27,702 nucleotides of DNA from JBMNOU01 sp050943215 (lineage in GTDB: Bacteria > Bacillota > Clostridia > Christensenellales > SZUA-584): the NCBI GenBank assembly GCA_050943215.1, contig JBMNOU010000021.1:1-27702 (forward strand). The letters run 5' to 3'. Each line of letters begins with the position of its first letter. Position 1 is the first letter of the stretch. Below are positions 17,033 to 24,710 of this stretch, piece by piece. The notes under the pieces were generated by a model that worked only from the letters and a program-made list of their open reading frames with translations, had not been told where the DNA came from and searched no databases. A program made the translations under genes and the position numbers.

Positions 17033-17587
17033 TTATTTGGCTATAATCGCAAGAAAACGGCAAGTGCCTCCTTGCGCCTGCATTGCATGTGGATGTTTTG
17101 CGTCAAAATAGGCAGCATCTCCTGCCTGCATCAGCACTTCTTGGTTGCCGATGTATAATATCATGCTTCCGTCAATAATATAATCAAACTCATGCCCTTC
17201 ATGGGTATTCATATGCTTTTTTGCGTCCACATCTTTGGGCTCGACAGTCACCATAAACGGCTCCATTTTCTTGTTTTTAAAAATGTAAGCCAAATGCTCG
17301 TATTTATATTGTTTGCGGCGCTCCAGTTTAAGTCCAGTCCCTTTTTTGACGAAAGAACATACGGAAAGCCGCGGTGTTTCGCCAGTCATCAGATCGACGA
17401 TGTCCACTCCAAGCTTGCCGGCCACCGAGTACAGAAAAGAAAAAGAAAAATCATGTAGACCTTTTTCATATTCCAAATACTGCGCCTCACTCAAACTGAC
17501 TGCATCTGCCATTTCTTTTATGGGAATTTCCAAAATTTCTCTTAAGTCTTTAATTCGCCGCGCGATCATCAATATCTTTTCTTCCAA
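17033..17587 (-). CDS. XRE-family regulator with C-terminal cupin domain
   Basis: Predicted DNA-binding regulator with an N-terminal helix-turn-helix (about 10-65, including IPIKEMADAVSLSEAQYLEYEKG) and a C-terminal cupin (about 105-184) that may sense a small ligand. The cupin metal-site region is recognisable around HMNTHEGHEFDYIIDG. This regulator type is regularly found directly before an AMP-forming acyl-CoA synthetase, as here (15 bases apart), so it probably controls that gene in response to its substrate or product. Start choice: TTG 17587 has GGGAG ending 8 bases upstream, whereas GTG 17596 lies inside that site. I therefore prefer TTG, giving about 184 residues. Confidence 0.9.
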   Translation of the reverse strand: MEEKILMIARRIKDLREILEIPIKEMADAVSLSEAQYLEYEKGLHDFSFSFLYSVAGKLGVDIVDLMTGETPRLSVCSFVKKGTGLKLERRKQYKYEHLAYIFKNKKMEPFMVTVEPKDVDAKKHMNTHEGHEFDYIIDGSMILYIGNQEVLMQAGDAAYFDAKHPHAMQAQGGTCRFLAIIAK

Positions 17588-17596
17588 CCCGATCAC

Positions 17597-18001
17597 TCCC
17601 TTTTATCGCATAGATTGATTTATAAAATTAAAACGCCCCATATTTCGACGGGCGAATGTAGTCGTATCTGGCCATTAGCGAAAAGCCTTAATATGTTGTT
17701 TTCAACCGCATCTGACTCTGTGGATTGACACCAATCGTAACATAGCGTTAATCGAAAGTCAATGCCGGCAGGCGGCGATTAGCCCACACGGGGATAATGC
17801 TTTTAATCATTAGCAGAATCTTTTGCAGCCTTTTAAAGCTGCTTGAGAAACGTAGTATTATTAGGCGAAAAAGCTCTAAAAGTGCTGTATTGGGTTTTTG
17901 CTTGATTATAATTGTTTGGCAATAATAGTATTGGGGTAAAAAACCGGAATAATAACAGATTTTTTGAAACAAAATATTAATGTCGGGCAACTAAAAAAAG
18001 T
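17597..18001. other. 405-base intergenic region between divergent XRE-cupin and ytfI genes
   Basis: It must hold the promoters of both flanking genes. I see a hairpin with a T run on the - strand (listed separately) and a short GCAGC/GCTGC hairpin near 17834-17852. There is also a weak TTGATT...TAGTAT promoter-like pair (18-base spacer) near 17902-17931 facing ytfI. An 80-codon - strand open frame at 17748-17990 looks like AT-rich chance sequence. I recognise no riboswitch. Confidence 0.5.
17625..17654 (-). promoter_or_regulatory. Terminator-like hairpin in the leader of the XRE-cupin gene
   Basis: On the - strand CGCCC (17654-17650), an 11-base loop and GGGCG (17638-17634) are followed by TTTTAATTTTATA. 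The structure ends about 40 bases before the XRE-cupin start. It could be a transcription attenuator for the regulator/synthetase transcript, or the terminator of a short upstream RNA. The stem is only 5 bp, so confidence is limited. Confidence 0.3.
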
Positions 18002-18547
18002 ATGGATGGCATCATGAATTTTGTTCTTTTTATTTTATCGGTTCTGCTATTGCTGGTAGTCTATATTTTCACCCAAACCATCAGGTTTCGTTTGCTATTA
18101 AATCTGGATACATCAGGTTTTGGATTCCATATATTGTGCCTGTACCCTTTTCTGGAAATAAAAATTAAGATTATCGATGACCAGCCTTTTTTGCTAGTTC
18201 ATTTTTTTAAAATAACCATATATAGAAAGCAGTTAATGCTTCAAAAGAAAACAGGTACCGGTAAACGTCTGCTTCGGTCGGCAGATGTCAAAAATATTAA
18301 TGTTAACACCCGATACGGACTTGATAATCCATTTTCCACAGGCATATTGTGTGGCGCACTTAATATTGCCGTAGCGTGTATGAATATCGGGGAGGTATTA
18401 CAATTTCCTAATTTTATATCAGGAGATGAATTTTTTTATATTGACGCAACAGCTGATATGAACGTGGGGCATACAATTTTTAATTTTGTAAAAAATAAAA
18501 AAGGAGGAAGAGATAGTGGAAACAAATATAACGCAATACGTGGATAA
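18002..18547 (+). CDS. ytfI: DUF2953 (YtfI-like) membrane-anchored protein
   Basis: The biochemical function is unknown. The 181-residue protein has an N-terminal membrane segment (about 5-24) and a basic soluble part. Its C-terminal half (INVNTRYGLDNPFSTGILCG and following) matches the DUF2953 pattern of beta-strand-rich proteins encoded next to ytfJ in spore formers. Either ATG 18002 or ATG 18014 could be the start; neither has a good ribosome binding site. It overlaps ytfJ by 32 bases in another frame, so the two are coupled. The arrangement ytfI-ytfJ is conserved in Bacillus and Clostridia, which is the main support for the name. Confidence 0.72.
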   Translation: MDGIMNFVLFILSVLLLLVVYIFTQTIRFRLLLNLDTSGFGFHILCLYPFLEIKIKIIDDQPFLLVHFFKITIYRKQLMLQKKTGTGKRLLRSADVKNINVNTRYGLDNPFSTGILCGALNIAVACMNIGEVLQFPNFISGDEFFYIDATADMNVGHTIFNFVKNKKGGRDSGNKYNAIRG

Positions 18548-18917
18548 TTTATTTGCCAACATGGAAAATTTCACCCAAAAGGATGGACTAATCGGCAAAC
18601 CCGTTATGCAGGGAGACAAAACATTTATGCCGGTTATGTCCATTACGCTTGGGTATGGCGGCGGAGATACGCACGCTAAGAGCAGCAAACAAAATACTAC
18701 AGCATTAAGTTCTGGTATGTCAGGCAATATGATGACCGGCGCACTGGGAATCGGTGCAAAGCTTTGCACTGATGCGGTTATCGTGATCGACAAAGATAAT
18801 GTCATGCTGGCTTCGGTTAGCCCTCAAGGGACTGTCAGCCAGATGATTGACAAAATTCCCCAGATAATTGGCAAAACTCAGGCACAACAAAGCAATCAAC
18901 CGCCGCCTCAGCCTTAA
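18516..18917 (+). CDS. ytfJ: Sporulation protein YtfJ (GerW family)
   Basis: Forespore-expressed protein needed for normal spore germination in B. subtilis (GerW, linked to the SleB pathway). The 133 residues show the family pattern: an N-terminal helix (VDNLFANMENF), a Gly-rich sheet segment (GKPVMQGDKTFMPVMSITLGYGGG, about 28-51), a variable loop and then ALGIGAKLCTDAVIVID. The C-terminus is a polar Gln/Pro-rich tail. The start is GTG 18516, preceded by a very strong AAGGAGGA 8 bases away, much stronger than that of ytfI. This suggests ytfJ is made in larger amounts despite the 32-base overlap. I found no clear sigma-F/G promoter immediately upstream. Confidence 0.9.
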   Translation: METNITQYVDNLFANMENFTQKDGLIGKPVMQGDKTFMPVMSITLGYGGGDTHAKSSKQNTTALSSGMSGNMMTGALGIGAKLCTDAVIVIDKDNVMLASVSPQGTVSQMIDKIPQIIGKTQAQQSNQPPPQP

Positions 18918-18957
18918 TAAAATTTTTGTCGATAAACCCTTAAACTCACCGAGAACA

Positions 18958-18983
18958 CAAAAACGCCCGGGGAAACCCGGGCG
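18958..18983 (-). terminator. GC-rich terminator of the tRNA-Val transcript
   Basis: CGCCCGGG (18964-18971) and CCCGGGCG (18976-18983) form a perfect 8-bp stem with a 4-base loop. On the - strand it is followed by a TTTTT run (complement of 18963-18959), as expected just after the tRNA. Read on the + strand it lies 46 bases after ytfJ with a GAAA loop and may also help end that transcript. Confidence 0.82.
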
Positions 18984-19009
18984 CCTTCTATATTAATTTT
19001 AAAAAGCAA

Positions 19010-19086
19010 TGGTGGAGACAGCTGGATTCGAACCAGCGGCCTCCTGCATGTGAAGCAGGCGCTCTAACCGGCTGAGCTATGCCTCC
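19010..19086 (-). tRNA. tRNA-Val (anticodon CAC)
   Basis: A complete 77-base cloverleaf can be folded. The acceptor arm GGAGGCA pairs with TGTCTCC (one G-U pair). The D arm is GCTC/GAGC, the anticodon arm CCTGC-TTCACAT-GCAGG and the T arm GCTGG-TTCGAAT-CCAGC. The discriminator is A and the CCA end is encoded (19012-19010). The anticodon CAC at 19052-19050 reads GUG valine codons. It is followed by a strong terminator and stands alone. Confidence 0.96.
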
Positions 19087-19232
19087 TTATTTGATTGTAC
19101 TGCAAATTTGATGCAAATATTTCACTTATTTATTATACTGTTTTTTTATATATATTCAACCTTTTTTATTGATTTATTTTATCTAGATTCTAACGGCAAT
19201 TACAGTATTAAATACAATTAAACAAATAAAGA

Positions 19233-19261
19233 TTGAGCAATACCAAATAATATAATATAAT
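19233..19261 (+). promoter_or_regulatory. Sigma-A-type promoter of the rhamnose genes
   Basis: TTGAGC (19233-19238), a 17-base spacer and a perfect TATAAT (19256-19261) point at rhaA. The surrounding sequence is very AT-rich and holds a second overlapping TATAAT, so chance matches are possible. It implies a leader of about 160 bases. Confidence 0.5.
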
Positions 19262-19389
19262 ATTAAGGCAAATAATTATCATATACCCCGACTCAAACAA
19301 TCCGACTTATTCAGTTTGTCTTAACTCTAAAACATTGACCTGCCAAGAAGGCAGCGGCGCTGGGTTTGAAAAAATTCATTTGAAAACTC

Positions 19390-19402
19390 ATAACAGTGTT
19401 AT
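19390..19402. promoter_or_regulatory. Operator-like palindrome before rhaA
   Basis: ATAACA-G-TGTTAT is a perfect 13-bp inverted repeat, 25 bases before the rhaA start codon and between the promoter and the ribosome binding site AAGGAG. It could be a repressor site for the rhamnose genes; the cognate regulator is not in this window. Confidence 0.3.
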
Positions 19403-19427
19403 ACAACGATATTAAGGAGAAAGAGAT

Positions 19428-20684
19428 ATGAAAGCGAATGATGCTATTTTGACTGACTACCAGAGAGCAAAGGTCGATTATATGAGCCTTAATGTTAATA
19501 CAGATGATGCGATCAATATCTTAAAGGGCCTGCCGCTTTCCATCCACTGCTGGCAGGGAGATGACGTAACTGGATTTGAAACGGAGGGCAGCTTAACCGG
19601 AGGGATCATGGCCACCGGCAACTATCCGGGCAAGGCAAGGTCGGGCGATGAATTAAGAGACGATATTGATAAGGCATTTTCACTAATACCCGGCAAAAAG
19701 AAGGTGAACCTTCACGCCATGTATGCCGAATTTAACGGCAAAAAAGCGGATAGGGATGAGATTGATGCATCGCATTTTTCAAACTGGATAAGTTGGGCAA
19801 AAAGTAACGGATATGGACTCGACTTTAACCCAACGATTTTTTCTCATAAAATGTTTAAAGATAACCTATCGCTAACCCATCCCGATAAAAAAGTGCGCAG
19901 GTTCTGGATAGAACATTGCAAGAGGACTCGTGAAATCGGTGCGGAATTTGGCAAACAACTGGGCCAGCCCTGCGTCAACAACGTCTGGGTTGCTGACGGG
20001 ATGAAAGATATGACTGCCGATCGGATGGGTTATAGGCAAAGGCTTTTCGATTCGCTGGATGAAGTATTTGAAATCAAATATGATCAAAGCCATCTTGTAG
20101 ATGCGGTGGAAAGCAAGCTATTTGGCATAGGATCCGAAAGCTTTGTACCGGGTTCTTTTGAGTTTTATCTGGGATATGCGATTAAGAACAATATTGTACT
20201 TTGCCTTGATTCCGGCCATTTTCACCCAACGGAAACAATTGCGGACAAAATCAGTGCCGTTTTGATTTATCTTGAAAAAATACTGCTGCATGTTTCAAGG
20301 GGCTTGAGGTGGGACAGTGACCATGTCGCCGCGCTGACAGATGACACGAAGCTGATCGCGCGCGAATGCATACATGCAGGAATGGACAGGGTTTATTGTG
20401 CACTTGATTATTTCGATGCGAGTATCAATCGGATAGCGGCCTGGACTATCGGCGCGCGAGCATTTTTAAAAGCGGTTTTGATTGCGCTTCTTGAGCCGGC
20501 AGCCATCAGGCAAGCTGAAGAGAATTTTGATTATACTACGCGCCTTGCGCTGATGGAGGAAGCCAAGCAGCTGCCATTCGGTGCTGTCTGGGATCGGTTT
20601 TGTATTGAATGCGGTGTTCCGGCGGGTTCGGACTGGCTCACTGAAGTAAAGCGCTACGAGCAAGACGTATTATCAAAACGCTAG
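19428..20684 (+). CDS. rhaA: L-rhamnose isomerase
   Basis: Converts L-rhamnose to L-rhamnulose, the first step of phosphorylative rhamnose breakdown, in a manganese-dependent reaction. The protein has 418 residues, the normal length. The N-terminus carries the family stretch LPLSIHCWQGDDVTGFE (about 35-51). Metal and substrate regions are recognisable: NLHAMYAEF, LDFNPTIFSHKM, LCLDSGHFHPTE (metal-binding Asp/His) and LLHVSRGLRWDSDHV (further His/Asp ligands). AAGGAG precedes ATG 19428. rhaB follows 18 bases downstream, so the two form an operon. No rhaD (rhamnulose-1-phosphate aldolase) or mutarotase gene is adjacent, which is incomplete for this pathway; they may lie elsewhere. Confidence 0.96.
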   Translation: MKANDAILTDYQRAKVDYMSLNVNTDDAINILKGLPLSIHCWQGDDVTGFETEGSLTGGIMATGNYPGKARSGDELRDDIDKAFSLIPGKKKVNLHAMYAEFNGKKADRDEIDASHFSNWISWAKSNGYGLDFNPTIFSHKMFKDNLSLTHPDKKVRRFWIEHCKRTREIGAEFGKQLGQPCVNNVWVADGMKDMTADRMGYRQRLFDSLDEVFEIKYDQSHLVDAVESKLFGIGSESFVPGSFEFYLGYAIKNNIVLCLDSGHFHPTETIADKISAVLIYLEKILLHVSRGLRWDSDHVAALTDDTKLIARECIHAGMDRVYCALDYFDASINRIAAWTIGARAFLKAVLIALLEPAAIRQAEENFDYTTRLALMEEAKQLPFGAVWDRFCIECGVPAGSDWLTEVKRYEQDVLSKR

Positions 20685-20702
20685 ATACTTAAGGAGATTG
20701 GC

Positions 20703-22180
20703 ATGAGAACAAGAAACTTTATTGCGGCAGATCTTGGAGCGAGCAACGGACGGACTATACTCGGCCGGTTTAACGGCAAAAAGTTTACGCTTACGGAACT
20801 TAATCGCTTTAACAATAATTATATTCGTATCGGAGACGCTTATTATTGGGATGTGCTATATCTTTATACGTGCATCAAACAAGGTATGCAAATTTATGCG
20901 GGCAAATACTCCGGCGCGCTTTCAGGGTTTGGCATCGATACATGGGGTGTTGATTTTGGCTTGATTGACAGGCAAGGCCGGCTAATCGGCAACCCGCGCT
21001 CGTACCGGGATCCGAGAGGTGCAAGGGGCTTCCGATTTTTTTACGATAAGTACGATGAAAAAACGGTTTTTAACTTAACCGGGATTGCGAACCTTGCCAT
21101 TAATACCGCATATCATCTGCATGATATGGTGGTCAGCAAAGACCCGCAGCTTGAAATCGCGGACAAATTGCTGTTGATTCCAGATCTACTAAGCTATATG
21201 TTTAGCGGCACCATCTCGACGGAATTTACAAACGCGACAACAATGCAGATGCTAAGCCTTTCGGGAACTTGGTCGAAAGAGATGATTAAGATGGTTGGAA
21301 TACCTGATACGCTGCTTTCCGATATACAAAAGAGCGGCGAGATCAAGGGGAGATTAATCGCATCAATCGCAAACGAGATAGGGTTTTCTGAGATCCCTGC
21401 CGTGATTTGCGTGGGCTCGCATGACACGGCTTCGGCGGTTGCATCAGTTCCGACCACCGAAGATGATTTTGCGTTTATATCTTCCGGCACATGGTCTTTG
21501 ATTGGTGTGCTGTCGGATACGCCGATTATCAACGATCACGCGCATAATAACCATTTTTCCAATGAAGGGACTGTGGAAGGCCGATACCGTCCGTTACGCA
21601 ATATCATGGGCTTATGGATCATACAATGCTGTAAACGGCAATGGGAACGCAAAGAAAAACTAGATTGGGATGATATTGTGAATATGGCTCGGACGGCGCC
21701 CGCTTCAAGTCGTTTATCAACGTCAACGACAAGATCTTCTTTGAGGGTGATAATATGCCGCAAAAAATACAGCAATATTGCCAGGATACGGGCCAGCCAA
21801 TACCCGAAACAAAAGGCGAGATCGCCCGTGTCGTTTATGAAAGCCTGGCAATGAGCTACAGGGAAACATTTAAAGGGTTGGAAAAGCTCAAAGGAAAACG
21901 TATCAATACGCTGCACATTGTAGGTGGCGGCTCTAAGAACAGGCTGCTTAACCAAATGACGGCTAACGCTGTAGGCAGGCCGGTGGTTGCCGGGCCGTCT
22001 GAAGCTACAGCAGTGGGTAATCTGATGGTGCAGGCGATGGCTATGGGTGAGGTCAGGGATTTATCAGAGATGCGTGAGGTCGTTTTAAATTCGTTTGATG
22101 TGGAAAGATATGAACCAATAGAGACCGGGCGATGGACAGATGCACACGAAAAATATAAAAAAATTATTGAGGTAAGCTGA
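20703..22180 (+). pseudogene. rhaB: Rhamnulokinase with a one-base frameshift
   Basis: RhaB phosphorylates L-rhamnulose to L-rhamnulose 1-phosphate. The first 334 codons read as a normal FGGY-type kinase: the phosphate loop DLGASNGRTILG, GIDTWGVDFGLID, GSHDTASAV and FISSGTWSLIGV. After the codon at 21702-21704 the frame breaks. The original frame continues with unrelated residues to a stop at 21852-21854, while the next frame from 21707 resumes KSFINVNDKIFFEGDNMP. That frame continues through HIVGGGSKNRLLNQMTANA and GPSEATAVGNL to the stop at 22180. Adding one base at 21704-21706 (for instance a third T) restores about 492 residues, the normal length. Either the gene is inactivated or a base was lost in sequencing. 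ATG 21755 with GAGGG upstream could restart the C-terminal part, but that fragment would lack the first half of the kinase. Confidence 0.9.
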
Positions 22181-22365
22181 CCGCCTTTATTGTTTATCCC
22201 ATAGGTTCTTTTGCATATTGTGTTAGTATAATATAAGGATAGTGGATATTTAGATTGCATAAGAATAAAAAACATTAAATATTCTTATTCAAATAATGAA
22301 ATCTTCCGGAAAGAGTACAAAGTTTAAACATTGAATATCAAAATAAACGAGAATCGGGGTTTGAT

Positions 22366-23406
22366 ATGCAAAAAGCAAGGCTTGGAAAAAGCGGACTTTG
22401 GGTGTCAAGATCATCATTTGGCTGTCTGCCCATACAGCGGGTGGAATTAAAAGAGGCCGTTCGCTTGCTTTGTAAGGCGTATGATTCAGGATTCAACTTT
22501 TTTGATACCGCCAGAATTTATACAGACAGCGAGGAAAAGCTAGGCTGCGCCTTCCAAAATAAAAGGCAAAGCGTTTTTATTGCAACCAAGACTCAGGCAA
22601 AAAACGCAAATAGCCTTTGGAAAGATCTTGAAGTAAGTTTAAAAACGCTTAAAACGGATTATATTGATTTATATCAATTGCATAACCCGTCTTTTGTGCC
22701 GTTGCCCGGCGGGGAAGACGGCATTTATGATGCGTTAATTGACGCAAAGAATAAAGGTTTGATAAGACATATTGGTATAACGAGCCATGTTCTAGATGTT
22801 GCAAAGCAGGCGGTGCGCTCTGGTCTGTATGAAACATTACAGTTTCCGTTCTCTTGTTTGTCAAGCAAATCTGATGAAACATTGGTTAAACTTTGCAATC
22901 AAGAGGATATCGGGTTTATTGCGATGAAAGCACTCAGCGGCGGGTTGATCAAAAATATTAAAGCGAATTTTTGTTATTTATCTTCATTCGAGAATGTCGT
23001 GCCGATTTGGGGTATACAGATGGAAAGCGAATTAGAAGAATTTATTTCTTTAGAAAAGAATCCTCCGGCCTATAATGAAAGGATACGTTTGGAAGTTGAC
23101 AAAGAGCGCAAAGAATTGAGCGGCGAATTTTGCCGCGGTTGTGGGTACTGTTTGCCTTGTCCAGCCAAAATCAGCATACCTATGGTAGCAAGGATGGATA
23201 AGTTTCTCAGCCGTGGGGTTGTAAGCCAATATACCACACCGGAATGGATAAACAAAATGGTACAAATAGAGGATTGTATTCTTTGCGAGCAATGCGAATC
23301 AAAATGCCCGTATCAACTCAAACCATACAAGCTTATTAAAAAGCAGCTAGATTTTTACCGTAGATTTTGCGCTGAGAATAACATTCCCCAAAAAGCTGGC
23401 GTTTAA
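22366..23406 (+). CDS. Aldo/keto reductase with C-terminal two-cluster ferredoxin domain
   Basis: Predicted oxidoreductase that links an AKR barrel (about 1-240) to an iron-sulfur module (about 250-320). The AKR tetrad is visible: Asp47 and Tyr52 in FFDTARIYTDSE, Lys75 in IATKTQ and His106 in YQLHNPS. The first cluster motif is Cys256-x2-Cys259-x2-Cys262-x2-Cys265-Pro and the second Cys304-x2-Cys307-x2-Cys310-x3-Cys314-Pro, which suggests two 4Fe-4S clusters. Such fusions are frequent in anaerobes, but their substrates are mostly unknown. It lies 185 bases after rhaB and ends 57 bases from the convergent lacI-type gene. A role with rhamnose or with the following sugar genes is possible but rests on position only. 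Confidence 0.87.
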   Translation: MQKARLGKSGLWVSRSSFGCLPIQRVELKEAVRLLCKAYDSGFNFFDTARIYTDSEEKLGCAFQNKRQSVFIATKTQAKNANSLWKDLEVSLKTLKTDYIDLYQLHNPSFVPLPGGEDGIYDALIDAKNKGLIRHIGITSHVLDVAKQAVRSGLYETLQFPFSCLSSKSDETLVKLCNQEDIGFIAMKALSGGLIKNIKANFCYLSSFENVVPIWGIQMESELEEFISLEKNPPAYNERIRLEVDKERKELSGEFCRGCGYCLPCPAKISIPMVARMDKFLSRGVVSQYTTPEWINKMVQIEDCILCEQCESKCPYQLKPYKLIKKQLDFYRRFCAENNIPQKAGV

Positions 23407-23463
23407 CAGTATATTTTGCAGGTACAAAAACGATCCTCAAAAATATTTAGACGAATATCTACC

Positions 23464-24492
23464 TCACGTATCAATTTTTCTGCAGGTGCGGCCTTGCGAA
23501 AATTCTACGTCAAGTATTGCCTGCTGAGGTTTGATAGAATCCTTATGAACGATAAAATTAAACATAGTTTCAGCTAGTGCCCTCGTATTCTGTCTAACTG
23601 TCGTTAATGGAGGGAAAAAACTGCTTTCATCAATGCCATCCATACCGCAAATTGAATATTTGCCGGGGATTTCAACATTGTACGAAAAAGCTTTTAAAAT
23701 AAAACCCCTTGCCATTGCGTCATTTGCAGCGATAATAGCGGTTGGCGGGTCATCCAATAAATTAAAATAATCAAATGCGTCCATACCGCTTGGCTCGGAA
23801 AAATTGCCGATATAAACATAGCTTGGTTTATGCGGTAAATGGTGTTTCGCCATATTTGATAAGTAGCTGTTATACCGGGCATTTGCAGAGCTCATGAAAA
23901 CTGGTCCCCGAATAAAACCGATTTTCCGATGCCCCAGATTATAAAGGTAATCAAATAATAGCGTAATGCCCTGAAAGTCATTAGAGCCTACTATATAACA
24001 ATTTTGGTTGTTGCTTATTTTTCTATCCAGTAATACGATTGGCATATCAAAATCGTTTGCTGACTCTGAACAAATTCCAATTTCTTGCTCCCATCCTTCG
24101 GAACGCCCTGCTGTAAAAATTACTCCTGCGGCACGGATGCTTTTACAATATTGAAAATATTTTTTTTCTATTTCAAACGAAGTGCCGGTATCGCATATTA
24201 ATAGAGTATAGCCATTTTCCAGAGCAAGATGGTTTAAGTGCTGTATCACACTTATATAAAATGGCAGTCGGAGATCAAGAACCATAAAACCAATCGATTT
24301 GGACGTTCCAGAAATAAAATCACGGGCAAGTTGATTTGGTATGTAATCGTATTTGTTTATGATATCTAATACTTTAGCACGAGTCTCGGGTGAAGTAAGT
24401 TTGGGGGAATTAATTACGCGTGATACAGTTGCCGTTGATACTCCTGCTAACTTCGCGATTTCTCGAATGCCCAATTTTGTTTTACGTTGCAC
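23464..24492 (-). CDS. LacI-family transcriptional repressor
   Basis: Sugar-responsive DNA-binding regulator of 342 residues. The N-terminal helix-turn-helix and hinge are clear (IREIAKLAGVSTATVSRVIN, 9-28, then YDYIPNQLAR). A periplasmic-binding-protein-like sensor domain (about 62-340) follows. The start is GTG 24492, with GGAGGG 5 bases upstream. The gene is divergent from the zinc dehydrogenase, and the region between them holds a perfect 16-bp palindrome. It very likely represses the dehydrogenase and ABC-transporter genes in the absence of their sugar, and may regulate itself. The ligand cannot be predicted from the sequence. It is convergent with the aldo/keto reductase gene, which may or may not belong to its regulon. 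Confidence 0.93.
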   Translation of the reverse strand: MQRKTKLGIREIAKLAGVSTATVSRVINSPKLTSPETRAKVLDIINKYDYIPNQLARDFISGTSKSIGFMVLDLRLPFYISVIQHLNHLALENGYTLLICDTGTSFEIEKKYFQYCKSIRAAGVIFTAGRSEGWEQEIGICSESANDFDMPIVLLDRKISNNQNCYIVGSNDFQGITLLFDYLYNLGHRKIGFIRGPVFMSSANARYNSYLSNMAKHHLPHKPSYVYIGNFSEPSGMDAFDYFNLLDDPPTAIIAANDAMARGFILKAFSYNVEIPGKYSICGMDGIDESSFFPPLTTVRQNTRALAETMFNFIVHKDSIKPQQAILDVEFSQGRTCRKIDT

Positions 24493-24572
24493 TTATACCC
24501 TCCAAATATTTCTGAGTTGCTTTGTAATTGTATAGTATTATCAAAAATGTGTAAAGTAAAATAAAAAAATGG

Positions 24573-24601
24573 TTGACTTTTCACAAAAGTTATGGCATTA
24601 T
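24573..24601 (+). promoter_or_regulatory. Candidate promoter of the dehydrogenase/transporter genes
   Basis: TTGACT (24573-24578), a 17-base spacer and CATTAT (24596-24601). The 15-bp inverted repeat ACTTTT-CAC-AAAAGT (24576-24590) sits on the -35 box and could be a regulator site. Confidence 0.4.
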
Positions 24602-24710
24602 CAATATACATTAATTATTTACATATAAGGACAAATAGTCTCATATTGTTACGTTAAATTGAAATAGCTTACAGTTATGCACAAAGAGTTGCAAATTATT
24701 TTAAGGATTA

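Larger units (their letters stand above)
19087..19427. other. 341-base regulatory region upstream of rhaA
   Basis: This AT-rich stretch separates the tRNA (leftward) from rhaA (rightward). It contains a sigma-A-type promoter (19233-19261), then an apparent leader of about 160 bases. The leader has a small CTGCC/GGCAG hairpin near 19341-19355, two TTTGAAAA direct repeats (19365-19372 and 19379-19386) and a 13-bp palindrome (19390-19402). No small gene or known riboswitch was recognised. Confidence 0.5.

Noticed and set aside
17748..17990. An 80-codon - strand open frame in the 17.6-18.0 kb intergenic region
   Set aside because: The composition follows the AT-rich background, there is no good ribosome binding site or motif, and it probably overlaps promoter sequence.
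19010..19086. tRNA-Val as the integration site of an accessory island covering the sugar genes
   Set aside because: The tRNA 3' end faces the ytfJ side, not the sugar genes. I see no integrase and no repeated tRNA 3' end within the window.
19428..19442. Catabolite-repression (cre) site overlapping the rhaA start
   Set aside because: ATGAAAGCG matches the left half of the cre pattern, but the right half is poor and these bases encode the conserved start of the protein.
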